From: Lentzea jiangxiensis
GTDB taxonomy: Bacteria; Actinomycetota; Actinomycetes; Mycobacteriales; Pseudonocardiaceae
Reading direction: 5' to 3'
Assembly: GCF_900104175.1 (NCBI RefSeq)
Contig: NZ_FNIX01000033.1
Coordinates: 1-46,455 of the forward strand
Length of the DNA stretch: 46,455 nt
Below are positions 31,900 to 40,887 of this stretch, piece by piece (position 1 is the stretch's first letter; every line of letters starts with the position of its first letter). The notes under the pieces were generated by a model, which searched no databases, was not told the origin of the DNA, and saw nothing but the letters and a program-made list of their open reading frames with translations. Both the position numbers and the translations under genes were made by a program.

Positions 31900-32862
31900 A
31901 TGCTGGAAACGTCCGCACGGCTGCTGAAGCTGCTGTCCCTGTTGCAGGTGCGGCGGGACTGGACGGGCCCGGAGCTCGCCGGCAGGCTCAGCGTCGACGT
32001 GCGCACGATCCGCCGGGACGTGGACAAGCTGCGCAGCCTGGGCTATCCCGTCACGTCGCTGCCCGGCGCCACGGGCGGGTACCGGCTCGGCGCGGGCGCG
32101 CAACTGCCGCCGCTGCTGCTCGACGACGACGAGGCGGTCGCCGTGGCGGTCGGGTTGCGGACGGCGGCGAACGGCTCGATCGCGGGCATCGAGGAGACGT
32201 CGGTCCGCGCCCTCACGAAGCTGGAGCAGGTCCTGCCGTCGCGGCTGCGCCGGCGGGTGCAGGCGCTGCAGACGCACACCACGGCCCTGACCGCCGCGGG
32301 GCCGACGGTCGGCGCGGAGGCCCTCACGATCATCGCCGCCGCCTGCCGCGACCACCAGCAGCTGCGGTTCACCTACGCCTCCACGCACGGCGGGCCCTCG
32401 AAGCGGCTGGTCGAGCCGCAGGGCCTCGTGCACACCGGCCGCCGCTGGTACCTGGTGGCGTGGGACGTGTCCAAAGAGGACTGGCGGACGTTCCGCGTCG
32501 ACCGCGTCGAGGGCGAACCGGCGCCGGCCGCGCGGTTCACCCCTCGGCAGCCACCGGCGGAGAGCCTGGGCGAGTTCGTCTCACGGCAGCTGTCCTCCAA
32601 CGTCTACGCCTACCAGGCGGTGCTGACGATCCACGCGCCGCTGCGGGAGGTCGCGGACCGCACGTCGCCGATGTCCGTGTCGCTGGAACCGGTCGACGAC
32701 GGGAAGTGCCTGATGCGCACGGGCGCGGACGCGCTCGAACGGATCGTGTGGCACCTGCTGTTCCTCGGTTTCGAGTTCGACGTGCACGAACCGGTGGAGC
32801 TCAAGGACTACATCCGCACCCTCACGGGCAGGTTGCAGAACTCGATCGGAGTGCGGGCATGA
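31900..32862 (+). CDS. WYL-domain transcriptional regulator
   Basis: The 320-residue protein has an N-terminal winged helix of the YafY/DeoR type (about 1-60; ETSARLLKLLSLLQ, LAGRLSVDVRTIRRDVDKL), followed by the GGYRLGAG linker, a WYL ligand-sensing domain (about 135-225; RRWYLVAWDVSKEDWRTFRV) and a WCX-like C-terminal extension. WYL domains sense nucleic-acid or other ligands in many regulators, including those of phage-defence islands. The ATG at 31900 fits a leaderless promoter; in-frame codons at 31870 and 31879 are less likely. The stop overlaps the sigma-factor start (ATGA), so the two products are co-produced. Confidence 0.9.
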   Translation: MLETSARLLKLLSLLQVRRDWTGPELAGRLSVDVRTIRRDVDKLRSLGYPVTSLPGATGGYRLGAGAQLPPLLLDDDEAVAVAVGLRTAANGSIAGIEETSVRALTKLEQVLPSRLRRRVQALQTHTTALTAAGPTVGAEALTIIAAACRDHQQLRFTYASTHGGPSKRLVEPQGLVHTGRRWYLVAWDVSKEDWRTFRVDRVEGEPAPAARFTPRQPPAESLGEFVSRQLSSNVYAYQAVLTIHAPLREVADRTSPMSVSLEPVDDGKCLMRTGADALERIVWHLLFLGFEFDVHEPVELKDYIRTLTGRLQNSIGVRA

Positions 32863-33779
32863 CGGTGGACTTCGAGACCGCGGCCGACCCGTTCCGGCGG
32901 GAGCTGCTGGCGCACTGCTACCGGATGCTCGGGTCGCTGCACGACGCCGAGGACCTGGTGCAGGAGACGTACCTGCGCGCGTGGAAGGCGTACGGCAAGT
33001 TCGAGGGCCGCTCCTCGGTGCGCACGTGGCTGTACCGGATCGCGACGAACGCCTGCCTGACCGCGCTCGACGGCCGCGCGAAGCGCCCGCTGCCGTTCGG
33101 CCTCGGCACCCGCGGCGCCACCGAGGACGACCCGCTGAGCCAGGACCACGAGGTCCCGTGGCTGGAGCCGTTCCCGACCGACCCGGCCGCGATCGTCACC
33201 GAACGGGAGTCCACCAGGCTCGCGTTCGTCGCGGCGCTGCAACACCTGCCGCCGAGGCAACGAGCGGTGCTGCTCCTGCGCGACGTCCTGAGGCTCAGCG
33301 CCGCCGAGACCGCCGACGAGCTCGACATGACGGTCGCGGCGGTGAACAGCGCTTTGCAACGGGCGCACGCGCAGCTGCGGGACCTCACCGAGGACGAGGT
33401 CGTCGAGCCCGCGGAAGCCAAGCCGCTGCTCGACCGGTGGGTGAAGGCGTTCGAGGCCAAGGACATCCCGGCGATCATCGGGATGTTCGCCGAGGACGTC
33501 GTCTGGGAGATGCCGCCGTTCCCGCAGTGGTACCGCGGCCCGGAGATGGTCGCGTGGCACCTCGAGCACCAGTGCCCGGCGGTTCCGCACGGCGCCAGGA
33601 TGATCGCCGCCGAGGCGAACGGCCAGCCCGCCCACGGCCTCTACCTCCGAGCGGGGGACGGCGTGTTCCGGCCGTTCAACCTCCAGGTGCTGGAGGTGCG
33701 CGACGACCGGATCACGCGCGTCTCGTCGTTCTTCGACCTCAGTCTGTTCCCGCGGTTCGGGCTGCCTTCGACCGCATGA
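32859..33779 (+). CDS. ECF sigma factor with C-terminal SnoaL-like domain
   Basis: The 306-residue protein has sigma region 2 at about 9-70 (LLAHCYRMLGSLHDAEDLVQ, then RSSVRTWLYRIATNACL) and region 4 at about 125-180 (LPPRQRAVLLLRDVLRLSAA, VAAVNSALQRAHAQL). A SnoaL/NTF2-like domain occupies about 185-300 (RWVKAFEAKDIPAIIGMFAE). This is the SigG/SigJ-like ECF group, in which the C-terminal domain, rather than a separate anti-sigma, is thought to regulate activity; no anti-sigma gene is adjacent. It is translationally coupled to the WYL regulator. Its last 41 bp overlap the convergent phosphoesterase gene. Confidence 0.92.
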   Translation: MTVDFETAADPFRRELLAHCYRMLGSLHDAEDLVQETYLRAWKAYGKFEGRSSVRTWLYRIATNACLTALDGRAKRPLPFGLGTRGATEDDPLSQDHEVPWLEPFPTDPAAIVTERESTRLAFVAALQHLPPRQRAVLLLRDVLRLSAAETADELDMTVAAVNSALQRAHAQLRDLTEDEVVEPAEAKPLLDRWVKAFEAKDIPAIIGMFAEDVVWEMPPFPQWYRGPEMVAWHLEHQCPAVPHGARMIAAEANGQPAHGLYLRAGDGVFRPFNLQVLEVRDDRITRVSSFFDLSLFPRFGLPSTA

Positions 33780-35502
33780 ACTCGGAGCGGTCCAGCGCGC
33801 GGTTGACGACGCGCAGGTCGCCGACCCAGCCGTGCAACGACTTCTCGACGACCCTGTTGTACGCGTAGGCGCCGACGAGCCACGGGTCGCCGGCCGTCGA
33901 GATGCCGCGCGCGGGCGTGGAGGGGTTGCGCAGCAAAGGCGAGCCGTCGACGTACAACGTCGTGTGCGTGCCGTCGTTGACCACGGCGATGTGCCACCAC
34001 GTCTCGTAGTCCATCTCGTGGCCCCAGTTCGTGGAGATGCCCGCCTGGTTGCGCGGGAACACGGCCCACTGCAGCTGGCCACCGCCGGCGACGTTCAGCG
34101 TGGCGATCGGCTCGCTCGGGTCGTCGCCCGTCTTGCCGGCCGCCGAGCCGGGCGCGAGCTTCGTGAACAGGCCGCACCACGGGTGGTTGAACCCGGCCGG
34201 CAGCTTCAGGAACGCCTCGATCGTGTACCCGCGCTCGAACGTCTCGCGGTTCAGCGGCGCCGAGTCCACGGTGGACAGGTGACCCTGTTTGCCGAAGTAC
34301 AGCGAGCGGTGCGACGGCGCGAACCGGTGGTGGTCGTCGGACGCGGTCACCGTCCCGTTCTGCCGGAGGTCGTTGCCGTTGCCGGACAGGTCTTCCAGGC
34401 TCTCGCCGAGCCGCCAGTACGCGACCGTGCCGCGCACCAGCACGTCCCGGACGGGTTGCGCGGGCGGCAGCACCGGCGGCGAGAACCGGGCGAACCGCTG
34501 CTCGAAGCCGATCGGCACGCTGAACCGGTCGGCCGGTCCGGTCAGCTCGATCTCCTTGCGTTCCAACGGGTTGAGCGCCTTCTTGCCGAGCAGCCACGGC
34601 GACAGGGTGCGGACGTCGACCACCCCGCGGTCCAGGTCGAAGTGGTAGAGCCTGATCATCGCGCCACCGCCGTAGTAGCGGTCCTGGTAGTTCGTGATGT
34701 GCACGTGGACGTCGTTGCCCGCCGCGTTGCGCAGCGTCGCCCGCGCGGGCGGCCAGAAGTGGCCGTTCAGCGTCAGGAAGATCTGGTCGTTGTCCTTGAT
34801 CAGCTCGTTCCACAGCCTGCGCCCGTAGTCGGACATCACCGCCGCGCCGTCACCGCCGTCGTACGCGAGCTCGTGCGTGGTGAGGATGACGGGGAGCGCG
34901 GGGTGCTGCTCCAGGACCGAGCGCGCCCACGCGAACCCCCGGGCGGACATGCGCCAGTCCAGGGCGAGGACGAGCCACTCCCGGCCGCCGGCGCGGAAGA
35001 CGTGGAAGGTGTTGTAGCCGTCGGCGCTCGCCCCGCGGAACGTCGGCGACCTGCGGAACCGCTGCGGCCCGAACCGGTCGAGGTAGGGCGTGCGGCCGCG
35101 CTGGTCGTCGAGGCGCGAGTCCGGCACGTCGTGGTTGCCCGCGAGCACGCTGTAGCCGACGCGCCGGCGGTCGAGCACCTCGAACCGCGCGCTGATGTCG
35201 TCGATCTCGCTCTGGCGCGCGTTCTCGACGAGGTCGCCGAGGTGGCTGACGAAGACGATGTTCTCGGACCGCTGGTGGTCCACGAGGTACTGCAGTGTCG
35301 CCTTCAACGGCGCGGAGTCGCCGCGGTCGAGGTCGAACATGTACTGCGTGTCCGGGATCACGGCGAGCGTGAACCGTCGCGACTCCGGGTCGGGACGACC
35401 GCCGACAACGTTGTCAGCGGCGGCGGAGCCGGGCGTGACCAGGGCGGCAGCGGCGGCGGTCGCACCGGTGCCGAGCAGGAAGGAGCGGCGGGACGCGGTC
35501 AT
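33739..35502 (-). CDS. Tat-exported metallophosphoesterase with LamG-like domain
   Basis: The 587-residue protein carries a twin-arginine signal (ASRRSFLLGTGATAAAAALV, cut near SAAA). A calcineurin-type phosphoesterase follows with all metal motifs in order: IPDTQYM, SHLGDLVEN, LAGNHDVPD, TTHEL and LNGHFWPP. From about 370 to the end is a concanavalin/LamG-like domain (VAYWRLGESLEDLSGNGND; YTIEAFLKLP; VVNDGTHTTLYVDG) that probably binds glycan. It should act outside the cell on phosphate esters. The ATG at 35502 matches the Tat motif, with TACGCT 7 nt upstream and no Shine-Dalgarno. The 3' overlap with the sigma gene is 41 bp. Confidence 0.92.
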   Translation of the reverse strand: MTASRRSFLLGTGATAAAAALVTPGSAAADNVVGGRPDPESRRFTLAVIPDTQYMFDLDRGDSAPLKATLQYLVDHQRSENIVFVSHLGDLVENARQSEIDDISARFEVLDRRRVGYSVLAGNHDVPDSRLDDQRGRTPYLDRFGPQRFRRSPTFRGASADGYNTFHVFRAGGREWLVLALDWRMSARGFAWARSVLEQHPALPVILTTHELAYDGGDGAAVMSDYGRRLWNELIKDNDQIFLTLNGHFWPPARATLRNAAGNDVHVHITNYQDRYYGGGAMIRLYHFDLDRGVVDVRTLSPWLLGKKALNPLERKEIELTGPADRFSVPIGFEQRFARFSPPVLPPAQPVRDVLVRGTVAYWRLGESLEDLSGNGNDLRQNGTVTASDDHHRFAPSHRSLYFGKQGHLSTVDSAPLNRETFERGYTIEAFLKLPAGFNHPWCGLFTKLAPGSAAGKTGDDPSEPIATLNVAGGGQLQWAVFPRNQAGISTNWGHEMDYETWWHIAVVNDGTHTTLYVDGSPLLRNPSTPARGISTAGDPWLVGAYAYNRVVEKSLHGWVGDLRVVNRALDRSEFMRSKAARTAGTD

Positions 35503-35509
35503 GGCGCGG

Positions 35510-35515
35510 AGCGTA
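35510..35515 (-). promoter_or_regulatory. -10 element before the metallophosphoesterase start
   Basis: TACGCT on the minus strand ends 7 nt before the ATG at 35502, with no Shine-Dalgarno, so a leaderless mRNA is likely. No -35 box is obvious. Confidence 0.35.
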
Positions 35516-35583
35516 GGTGCGTCCGGCCAACGCCCGGCGAACGGCGAGGAAACCTCGGACACCGATCTGTAGCATCGCTAAGC

Positions 35584-36303
35584 ATGTCCTGGGGGTTGCT
35601 GGCGGTGGCCGGGGTGGTCGTCGCGTGCGGAGGGTTGTTGCAGGGCCTGATCGGCTTCGGGCTGGCACTGGTCGCCGTGCCGCTGCTCGCGCTGCTGGAT
35701 CCGGCGCTCGTTCCCGTGCCGGTGCTGGTGGTCGCCTGCGCGCACGCGGTGATGTCGCTCGCGAGGGAGTTCCGCCACGTCGACTGGCGCGGCGTCGGCT
35801 GGGCCATGCTCGGCCGCCTGCCCGGCACGGCCGTCGGCATCTGGATCGTCGACTCGCTCGACCCCGGGAGCTTCGGCGTGGTCGTCGGCGGCGCGGTGCT
35901 GGCGTGCGTGCTGCTGTCGGTCACGTCGTGGCGCCCGCGCCCGACCCCGCCGTCGCTGGTGACCGCGGGCGTGGCGAGCGGTTCGTTCGGCACGGCCACG
36001 TCGATCGGCGGCCCGATGGTCGCGCTGCTCTACCAGGACCAGTCGGGTCCGCAGGTGCGGGCGACGCTGGGGGCGTTCTTCGTGCTCGGCTCCGGCGCCT
36101 CGATCATCGGGCTGAGCGCCACCGGCAACGTGACGGCGCACGCGGTGTGGAGCGGGGTGCTGCTGATCCCGTTCCTGGTGGCGGGGTTCTTGCTGTCCGG
36201 GCCGTTGCGCGGGAAGGTCGACGCCCGGGGAGTCCGGACGCCCACGCTGGTGGTGGCGGGGGCGAGTGCGGTGGTGCTGATCGTGCGGAGCGTGCTGTCG
36301 TGA
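35584..36303 (+). CDS. TauE/SafE-family membrane transporter
   Basis: The 239-residue protein is hydrophobic throughout with about seven helices and the TauE/SafE signature: GLLQGLIGFGLALVAVPLLA in the first repeat and VASGSFGTATSIGGPMVALL in the second. The family exports sulfite, sulfonates or other organic anions, so the substrate is uncertain. TAGCAT lies 8 nt before the ATG and there is no Shine-Dalgarno. The stop overlaps the next small membrane gene as GTGA. It is divergent from the metallophosphoesterase gene across 81 bp. Confidence 0.88.
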   Translation: MSWGLLAVAGVVVACGGLLQGLIGFGLALVAVPLLALLDPALVPVPVLVVACAHAVMSLAREFRHVDWRGVGWAMLGRLPGTAVGIWIVDSLDPGSFGVVVGGAVLACVLLSVTSWRPRPTPPSLVTAGVASGSFGTATSIGGPMVALLYQDQSGPQVRATLGAFFVLGSGASIIGLSATGNVTAHAVWSGVLLIPFLVAGFLLSGPLRGKVDARGVRTPTLVVAGASAVVLIVRSVLS

Positions 36304-36566
36304 AGCTGTGGGCGTTGCTGGGACTGGGGGCGCTGGTGGCGCTGGCGCTGGCCGTGCGCGGGTCGCTGGGTTCCGAGCCCGGCCCGGACAGCTACCAGAC
36401 GCTGCGCGGTGTGGAGATGAGCCGGAGGTTCACCGAGATCGAGGTCGTCCAGCTCTACGACCCGCTGTGGCTGGTCGTCGCCGCCGTCTTGGCCGTCGCC
36501 GCCGCGGTGGCGGTGCTGTACGAGCACCGCCACCGCTTCAGGCGAGGAGATCAGGCGAACGGCTGA
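36300..36566 (+). CDS. Small two-helix membrane protein
   Basis: This 88-residue protein has a helix at about 3-20 (LWALLGLGALVALALAVRG), a polar loop of some 35 residues (GPDSYQTLRGVEMSRRFTEI) and a second helix (LWLVVAAVLAVAAAVAVLY), then a basic tail. The GTG start overlaps the transporter stop by four bases, so it is likely an accessory to it. No family is recognised. Its last 16 bp overlap the convergent peptidase gene. Confidence 0.7.
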   Translation: MKLWALLGLGALVALALAVRGSLGSEPGPDSYQTLRGVEMSRRFTEIEVVQLYDPLWLVVAAVLAVAAAVAVLYEHRHRFRRGDQANG

Positions 36567-38170
36567 ACGTTCGGCTGGAACACCTGCCCGTCCGCCGGAG
36601 CGACCAGGTCGACGAGGTACTTCGCCACGACGGCGTCCGTGCCCGCCGAGCGGCCGAGGATGCAGTGGCCGAACGCGTCGACGCTCACCAGACGCGCGTT
36701 GCCGAGCTGCTTGGCCATCCGCTGCGCGAACAGGTACTGCGTCGCCGGGTCGTAGTAGTTGCCCACCACCACGACCGGGTTGGGCGTCTTGCGGTTCCAC
36801 GGGCCGATCCAGCGGTCCGGGTGGCGCGCCGGCCAGGTCGGGCACGTCAGCAGGTCGGACGCGGCCTGGTAGCGGCCGAACGTCGGCGACTCCTCCTCCC
36901 ACTTCGCCGCGGTGCGCTCCCAGTTGCGGTTGGTGCGCGAGAACGGCTTGTCGGAGCAGTTGACGGCGTAGTAGGAGTCGTCCGAGGTGTACGGGGTGTC
37001 CGGCAGCGGGTCGACGTCCATGCGACCGGCGTTGTTGTTCAGCGGCGCCGGGAGCTCCACGGCGGACTGGACGCCGAGGGACGCGGTGGTCGCCGTGGAC
37101 GGGTTCAGCGCCAGGTGGATGCTCTGCAGCCACGCGGCGAGCGGGGCGATCCGGGCGATCGAGTACAGGTCACCCGCGACCCGGCCGACGACGTCGGACA
37201 GCGTCACCTGCGTGCCGTTCGGCAACGTGACCGGCCCCTGGCCGAGGGCCTTCTTGATGTTCTCGAACTTCCCGCGCGCGTCGCCCGCGAACGCGCACTT
37301 CTCCGCGCCCACGCTGTCGCAGCGCTTGAGCATCGCGTCGAGGGCGATCTCGAACCCGTCGGCGCGCTGGCGGTCGTACTCGGCGCCGTTGGTGAGGCGC
37401 AGCTTCGGGTCGACGTTGCCGTCGATCACCATCGCGCGGGTGCGCTGCGGGAAGATGTTCGCGTACGTCGAGCCGATCAGCGTGCCGTACGAGAAGCCCA
37501 CGAAGTTGAGCTGCCTGTCGCCCACCGACTCGCGCATGATGTCGAGGTCGCGGGCCACGGCCTCGGTCGACATGTGGTCGAGCAGCGGACCGGCGTTGAT
37601 CTTGCAGTAGTCCGTGTAGACCTTGGACTGCCGGATCGAGCTCGCGATCTCCGCCTTGGTGGTCGGCAGCGAGTACCAGCCCTCGTTGACGGAGTCGGCT
37701 TCCTCCTGGGTGCGGAAGCAGCGCAGCGGGGCGGAGCGGGCGACACCGCGCGGGTCGAAGCCGATCACGTCGAACCGGTCGAGCACCGAGGGCTGGAAGT
37801 AGTTCTTCGCCACGGCACCGCGGAGCAGGCCGGAGCCGCCGGGACCGCCGGGGTTGAGGAAGATCGAGCCGATCTTGCGCGACGGGTCGTTCGCCGGGCG
37901 CTTCATCATGGCGATGCCGGTCTTCTCCCCGCGCGGGCGCGAGTGGTCGACGGGCACCTCTTGCACGGCGCACGTGAGCCGGGCGCGCTCCTCGGGCGTC
38001 ACGGAGGCGGGAAGCGTGGCGAGAACGTCCGCCGCGCACTGCCCCCAGGCAGCGGGTCTGACGGAGGAGGTGTCGGCCTGGGCGGAGGCCGTGCCCAGGC
38101 CGGAAACGATGGTGCCGAGCACGAGCGCACTCGCGAGCGCGACACGCACTGGAACAGAGGATGACGTCAC
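36551..38170 (-). CDS. Secreted alpha/beta-hydrolase peptidase (S33/TAP type), copy 1
   Basis: The 539-residue protein has a signal peptide (about 1-31, cut near ASAQA). The fold matches secreted tripeptidyl aminopeptidases: oxyanion region NPGGPGGSG, DVIGFDPRGV, nucleophile Ser227 in GFSYGT, and the C-terminal Asp474 (YYDPATQ) and His502 (FGHCIL), with a lid and a TAP-like C-terminal part. It probably removes N-terminal peptides outside the cell. No Shine-Dalgarno is visible. It is a close paralogue of the next gene upstream and shares its leader. Confidence 0.9.
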   Translation of the reverse strand: MTSSSVPVRVALASALVLGTIVSGLGTASAQADTSSVRPAAWGQCAADVLATLPASVTPEERARLTCAVQEVPVDHSRPRGEKTGIAMMKRPANDPSRKIGSIFLNPGGPGGSGLLRGAVAKNYFQPSVLDRFDVIGFDPRGVARSAPLRCFRTQEEADSVNEGWYSLPTTKAEIASSIRQSKVYTDYCKINAGPLLDHMSTEAVARDLDIMRESVGDRQLNFVGFSYGTLIGSTYANIFPQRTRAMVIDGNVDPKLRLTNGAEYDRQRADGFEIALDAMLKRCDSVGAEKCAFAGDARGKFENIKKALGQGPVTLPNGTQVTLSDVVGRVAGDLYSIARIAPLAAWLQSIHLALNPSTATTASLGVQSAVELPAPLNNNAGRMDVDPLPDTPYTSDDSYYAVNCSDKPFSRTNRNWERTAAKWEEESPTFGRYQAASDLLTCPTWPARHPDRWIGPWNRKTPNPVVVVGNYYDPATQYLFAQRMAKQLGNARLVSVDAFGHCILGRSAGTDAVVAKYLVDLVAPADGQVFQPNVQPFA

Positions 38171-38216
38171 GGATGCACCCCATCACTCAGGGTGCACCGT
38201 TTGTACCCGCCTATCG
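38171..38216 (-). promoter_or_regulatory. Leader of peptidase copy 1, duplicated
   Basis: The 46 bp before the ATG match the leader of the paralogue at 39853-39898, including identical TGTACCCGCCTATCG (plus strand, 38202-38216) at the same distance of 32 bp from the start codon. The promoter or regulator site was duplicated with the gene. Confidence 0.6.
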
Positions 38217-38231
38217 TCGGTTGTCCGACGA
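38214..38231. promoter_or_regulatory. Inverted repeat between the two peptidase genes
   Basis: Arms TCGTCGG and CCGACGA with a TTGT spacer. It is absent upstream of the paralogue, so it may be the terminator of copy 2 or an operator for copy 1. Confidence 0.4.
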
Positions 38232-38253
38232 CAGGCGGGCGGTCCGGGACGGA

Positions 38254-39852
38254 TCAGAACGGTTGCGCGTTCGGCTGGAAGATCGTGCCGTCCACGGGTG
38301 CGGTGAGGTCGACGAGGTACCTCGTCACCGCCGCGTCGGCGCCGGCCGAGTCACCGAGGATGCAGTGGCCGAAGGCGTCCACGCTGATCAGGCGGGCGTT
38401 CCCGAGCTGCTTCGCCATCCGCTGCGCGAACAGGTGCTGCGTGGCCGGGTCGTAGTAGTTGCCCACCACGACGATCGGGTTCTTGGTGTGGCGGTTCCAC
38501 GGGCCGATCCAACGGTCCGGGTGGCGCGCCGGCCAGGTCGGGCACGTCAGCAGGTCGGACGCGGCCTGGTAGCGGCCGAACGTGGGCGACTCCTCCTCCC
38601 ACTTCGCCGCGGTGGAGGCCCAGTTGCGGTTGCTGCGGGAGAACGGCTTGTCGATGCAGTTGACGGCGTAGTACGAGTCGTCGCTCGTGTACGGCGTGTC
38701 CGGCAGCGCGCGCACGTCCGCCTTGCCGCCCAGGTTGTGGAGCAGCGGAACGTCCACAACGGACTGGACGCCCAGGGCGGCGGCCGACGGGTTCTGCGCC
38801 ACGTGGATCGACTGCAGCCACGCGGTCAGCGCCTTGAACGTGGTCGGGCTGTAGAGGTTGCTCGCCGTGCGGCCGACGACGTCGGTCAGCGTCACCTGCG
38901 TGCCGTTCGGCAGCGTCGTCGGGCCCTTGCGCAGCGATTCGCGGATGGCGTCGAACTTCTTGCGGGCGTCACCGGCGAAAGCGCACCGCTCGACTCCCAC
39001 GCTGTCGCAGCGCTTGAGCATCGCGTCGAGCGCGATCTCGAAGCCGCGGGCGCGCTCGCGGTCGTACTGCGCACCGTTGGTCAGCCGCAGCTGCGGGTCG
39101 ACGTTGCCGTCGAGGACGAGCGCGCGCGACCGCTGCGGGAAGATGTTGGCGTAGGTGGCGCCGAGCAGCGTGCCGTACGAGAAGCCGACGTACGTGAGCT
39201 GGCCGTCCCCGACCGACTCGCGCATGATGTCGAGGTCGCGGGCCACCGCTTCGGTCGACATGTGGTCGAGCAGCGGACCGGCGTTGATCTTGCAGTAGTC
39301 CGTGTAGGCCTTGGACTGCCGGATCGAGCTCGCGATCTCCTCCGAGGTGGTCGGGAGCGCGTACCAGCCGACGTTGACGGCGTCGGCCTCCTCCTGGGTG
39401 CGGAAGCAGCGCAGTGGCGCGCTGCGGCCCACACCGCGCGGGTCGAAACCGATGAGGTCGAACTTCTCGAGGACCTCCGGCGTGAAGAAGCTCCCGCCGT
39501 AGGCGCTGTAGATCAGGCCGGCGCCACCGGGGCCGCCGGGGTTGATGAACAACGAGCCGATCTTCTTCGCCGGGTCGCCCGCGGGGCGCTTCATCATGAC
39601 GATGCCCGTCGAGTCCCCGCGCGGACGCGAGTGGTCGACGGGCACCTCCTGGACGGCACAGCTGACCTTGGTGCGTTCCGCGGCGGGGATCTCGGCGAGC
39701 ACGTCCGCCGCGCACGGCCCCCAGGCGGCGGGTCTCGCGGCCGAGGTGGTCCCGGGCTGGGCCGACGCGGAGCCCAGGCCGGTGATGACGGTGCCGAGCG
39801 CGACTGCGCTGACGAGCGCAACGCGCACGGCCCGCGTTGATGCAGATGTCAT
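38254..39852 (-). CDS. Secreted alpha/beta-hydrolase peptidase (S33/TAP type), copy 2
   Basis: This 532-residue paralogue of the downstream gene keeps the signal peptide, NPGGPGGAG, FDPRGVGRSAPLRCF, nucleophile GFSYGT, YYDPATQ and FGHCIL. Long stretches are nearly identical to copy 1 (ESPTFGRYQAASDLLTCPTW in both), while the N-terminus and the lid differ, so the duplication has had time to diverge. The expected activity is extracellular release of N-terminal peptides. There is no visible Shine-Dalgarno. The gene is leftward, downstream of egtD with a 63-bp gap that holds its own leader. Confidence 0.9.
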   Translation of the reverse strand: MTSASTRAVRVALVSAVALGTVITGLGSASAQPGTTSAARPAAWGPCAADVLAEIPAAERTKVSCAVQEVPVDHSRPRGDSTGIVMMKRPAGDPAKKIGSLFINPGGPGGAGLIYSAYGGSFFTPEVLEKFDLIGFDPRGVGRSAPLRCFRTQEEADAVNVGWYALPTTSEEIASSIRQSKAYTDYCKINAGPLLDHMSTEAVARDLDIMRESVGDGQLTYVGFSYGTLLGATYANIFPQRSRALVLDGNVDPQLRLTNGAQYDRERARGFEIALDAMLKRCDSVGVERCAFAGDARKKFDAIRESLRKGPTTLPNGTQVTLTDVVGRTASNLYSPTTFKALTAWLQSIHVAQNPSAAALGVQSVVDVPLLHNLGGKADVRALPDTPYTSDDSYYAVNCIDKPFSRSNRNWASTAAKWEEESPTFGRYQAASDLLTCPTWPARHPDRWIGPWNRHTKNPIVVVGNYYDPATQHLFAQRMAKQLGNARLISVDAFGHCILGDSAGADAAVTRYLVDLTAPVDGTIFQPNAQPF

Positions 39853-39898
39853 CGATGCAGCCCATCACCGAGCGGGCACCGCGTGTACCCGCCTATCG
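39853..39898 (-). promoter_or_regulatory. Leader of peptidase copy 2, duplicated
   Basis: This is the counterpart of 38171-38216. TGTACCCGCCTATCG recurs at 39884-39898 and most intervening bases agree. Conservation outside the coding region implies shared control of both genes. Confidence 0.6.
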
Positions 39899-39915
39899 GA
39901 TGGTTGTGGTCTCGA

Positions 39916-40887
39916 TTACAGGGCTTGCGCGAGCGAGACGGCGAACCGGCCCTGCGCGTCGGTCCACCAGCGGTGCAGCGCGAACCCGGCGTCCTCCAAC
40001 TCCTGCTTCACGCCCTCCTCGCGGAACTTGGCCGACACCTCGGTGCGCAGCTCCTCGCCCTCGTGGAACTCCACGGTCAGGTCCAGCTCGGCGAGCGTCA
40101 CCCGCATGGCCCGCTTGGCGCGCAGGCGCATCTCGATCCACTCCCGCTCGGCGTTCCACAGCGCCACGTGCTCGAACGCCTCCACGTCGAAGTCGCCGCC
40201 GACCTCGCGGTTGAGCACGTTCAGCACGTTGCGGTTGAACTCGGCCGTCACGCCCTGCGCGTCGTCGTACGCCCGCACCAGCGTGTCGCGGTCCTTCACC
40301 AGGTCCGTGCCGAGCAGCAGCCACTCCCCCGGCTCCAGCACGTCGCGGACCGTGCGGAGGAACTTCTCGCGCTCCTCCGGGATCAGGTTGCCGATCGTGC
40401 CGCCGAGGAACGCCACCACGCGCGGTGACTCACCGGGCAGCAGCGAGAGGTGCTGCGTGAAGTCGCCGACCACGCCGTGCACGCGCAGGCCCGGGTAGTC
40501 GGCCATGATCGCGTGCGCGGCCTCGGTGAGCGCCGACACCGACACGTCCTGCGGCACGAACTCCCGCAACGTCCCGTGCTCCCGCAACGCGCTGAGCAGC
40601 AGCCGCGTCTTCTCCGACGAGCCGGACCCCAGCTCCACCAGCGAGTGCGCGCCGGTCGTCGCGGCGATCTCGCCCGCGCGCTCGGCGAGCACCTCGCGTT
40701 CGGCACGGGTCGGGTAGTACTCGGGCAGCCGGGTGATGTCCTCGAACAACGCGCTGCCGGCGGCGTCGTAGAACCACTTCGGCGACACCCACTTCGGGTC
40801 CGCGGTCAGTCCGGCCCGCACGTCGGCGCGGAGCGCGTGGGCGGCGTCCTCGGGCGTGAGGTGAACGTCCAGCACCGGCTCGGTCAT
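39916..40887 (-). CDS. egtD: Histidine N-alpha-methyltransferase EgtD
   Basis: The 323-residue protein trimethylates histidine to hercynine with S-adenosylmethionine. It shows SPKWFYDAAGSALFEDIT and LPEYYPTRAE near the N-terminus, the SAM loop VELGSGSSEKTRLLL, FLGGTIGNL, and WLLLGTDLVKD, plus the C-terminal EFHEGEELRTEVSAKF that helps bind histidine. The ATG overlaps the egtC stop (ATGA). It is the last gene of egtABCD. Confidence 0.97.
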   Translation of the reverse strand: MTEPVLDVHLTPEDAAHALRADVRAGLTADPKWVSPKWFYDAAGSALFEDITRLPEYYPTRAEREVLAERAGEIAATTGAHSLVELGSGSSEKTRLLLSALREHGTLREFVPQDVSVSALTEAAHAIMADYPGLRVHGVVGDFTQHLSLLPGESPRVVAFLGGTIGNLIPEEREKFLRTVRDVLEPGEWLLLGTDLVKDRDTLVRAYDDAQGVTAEFNRNVLNVLNREVGGDFDVEAFEHVALWNAEREWIEMRLRAKRAMRVTLAELDLTVEFHEGEELRTEVSAKFREEGVKQELEDAGFALHRWWTDAQGRFAVSLAQAL

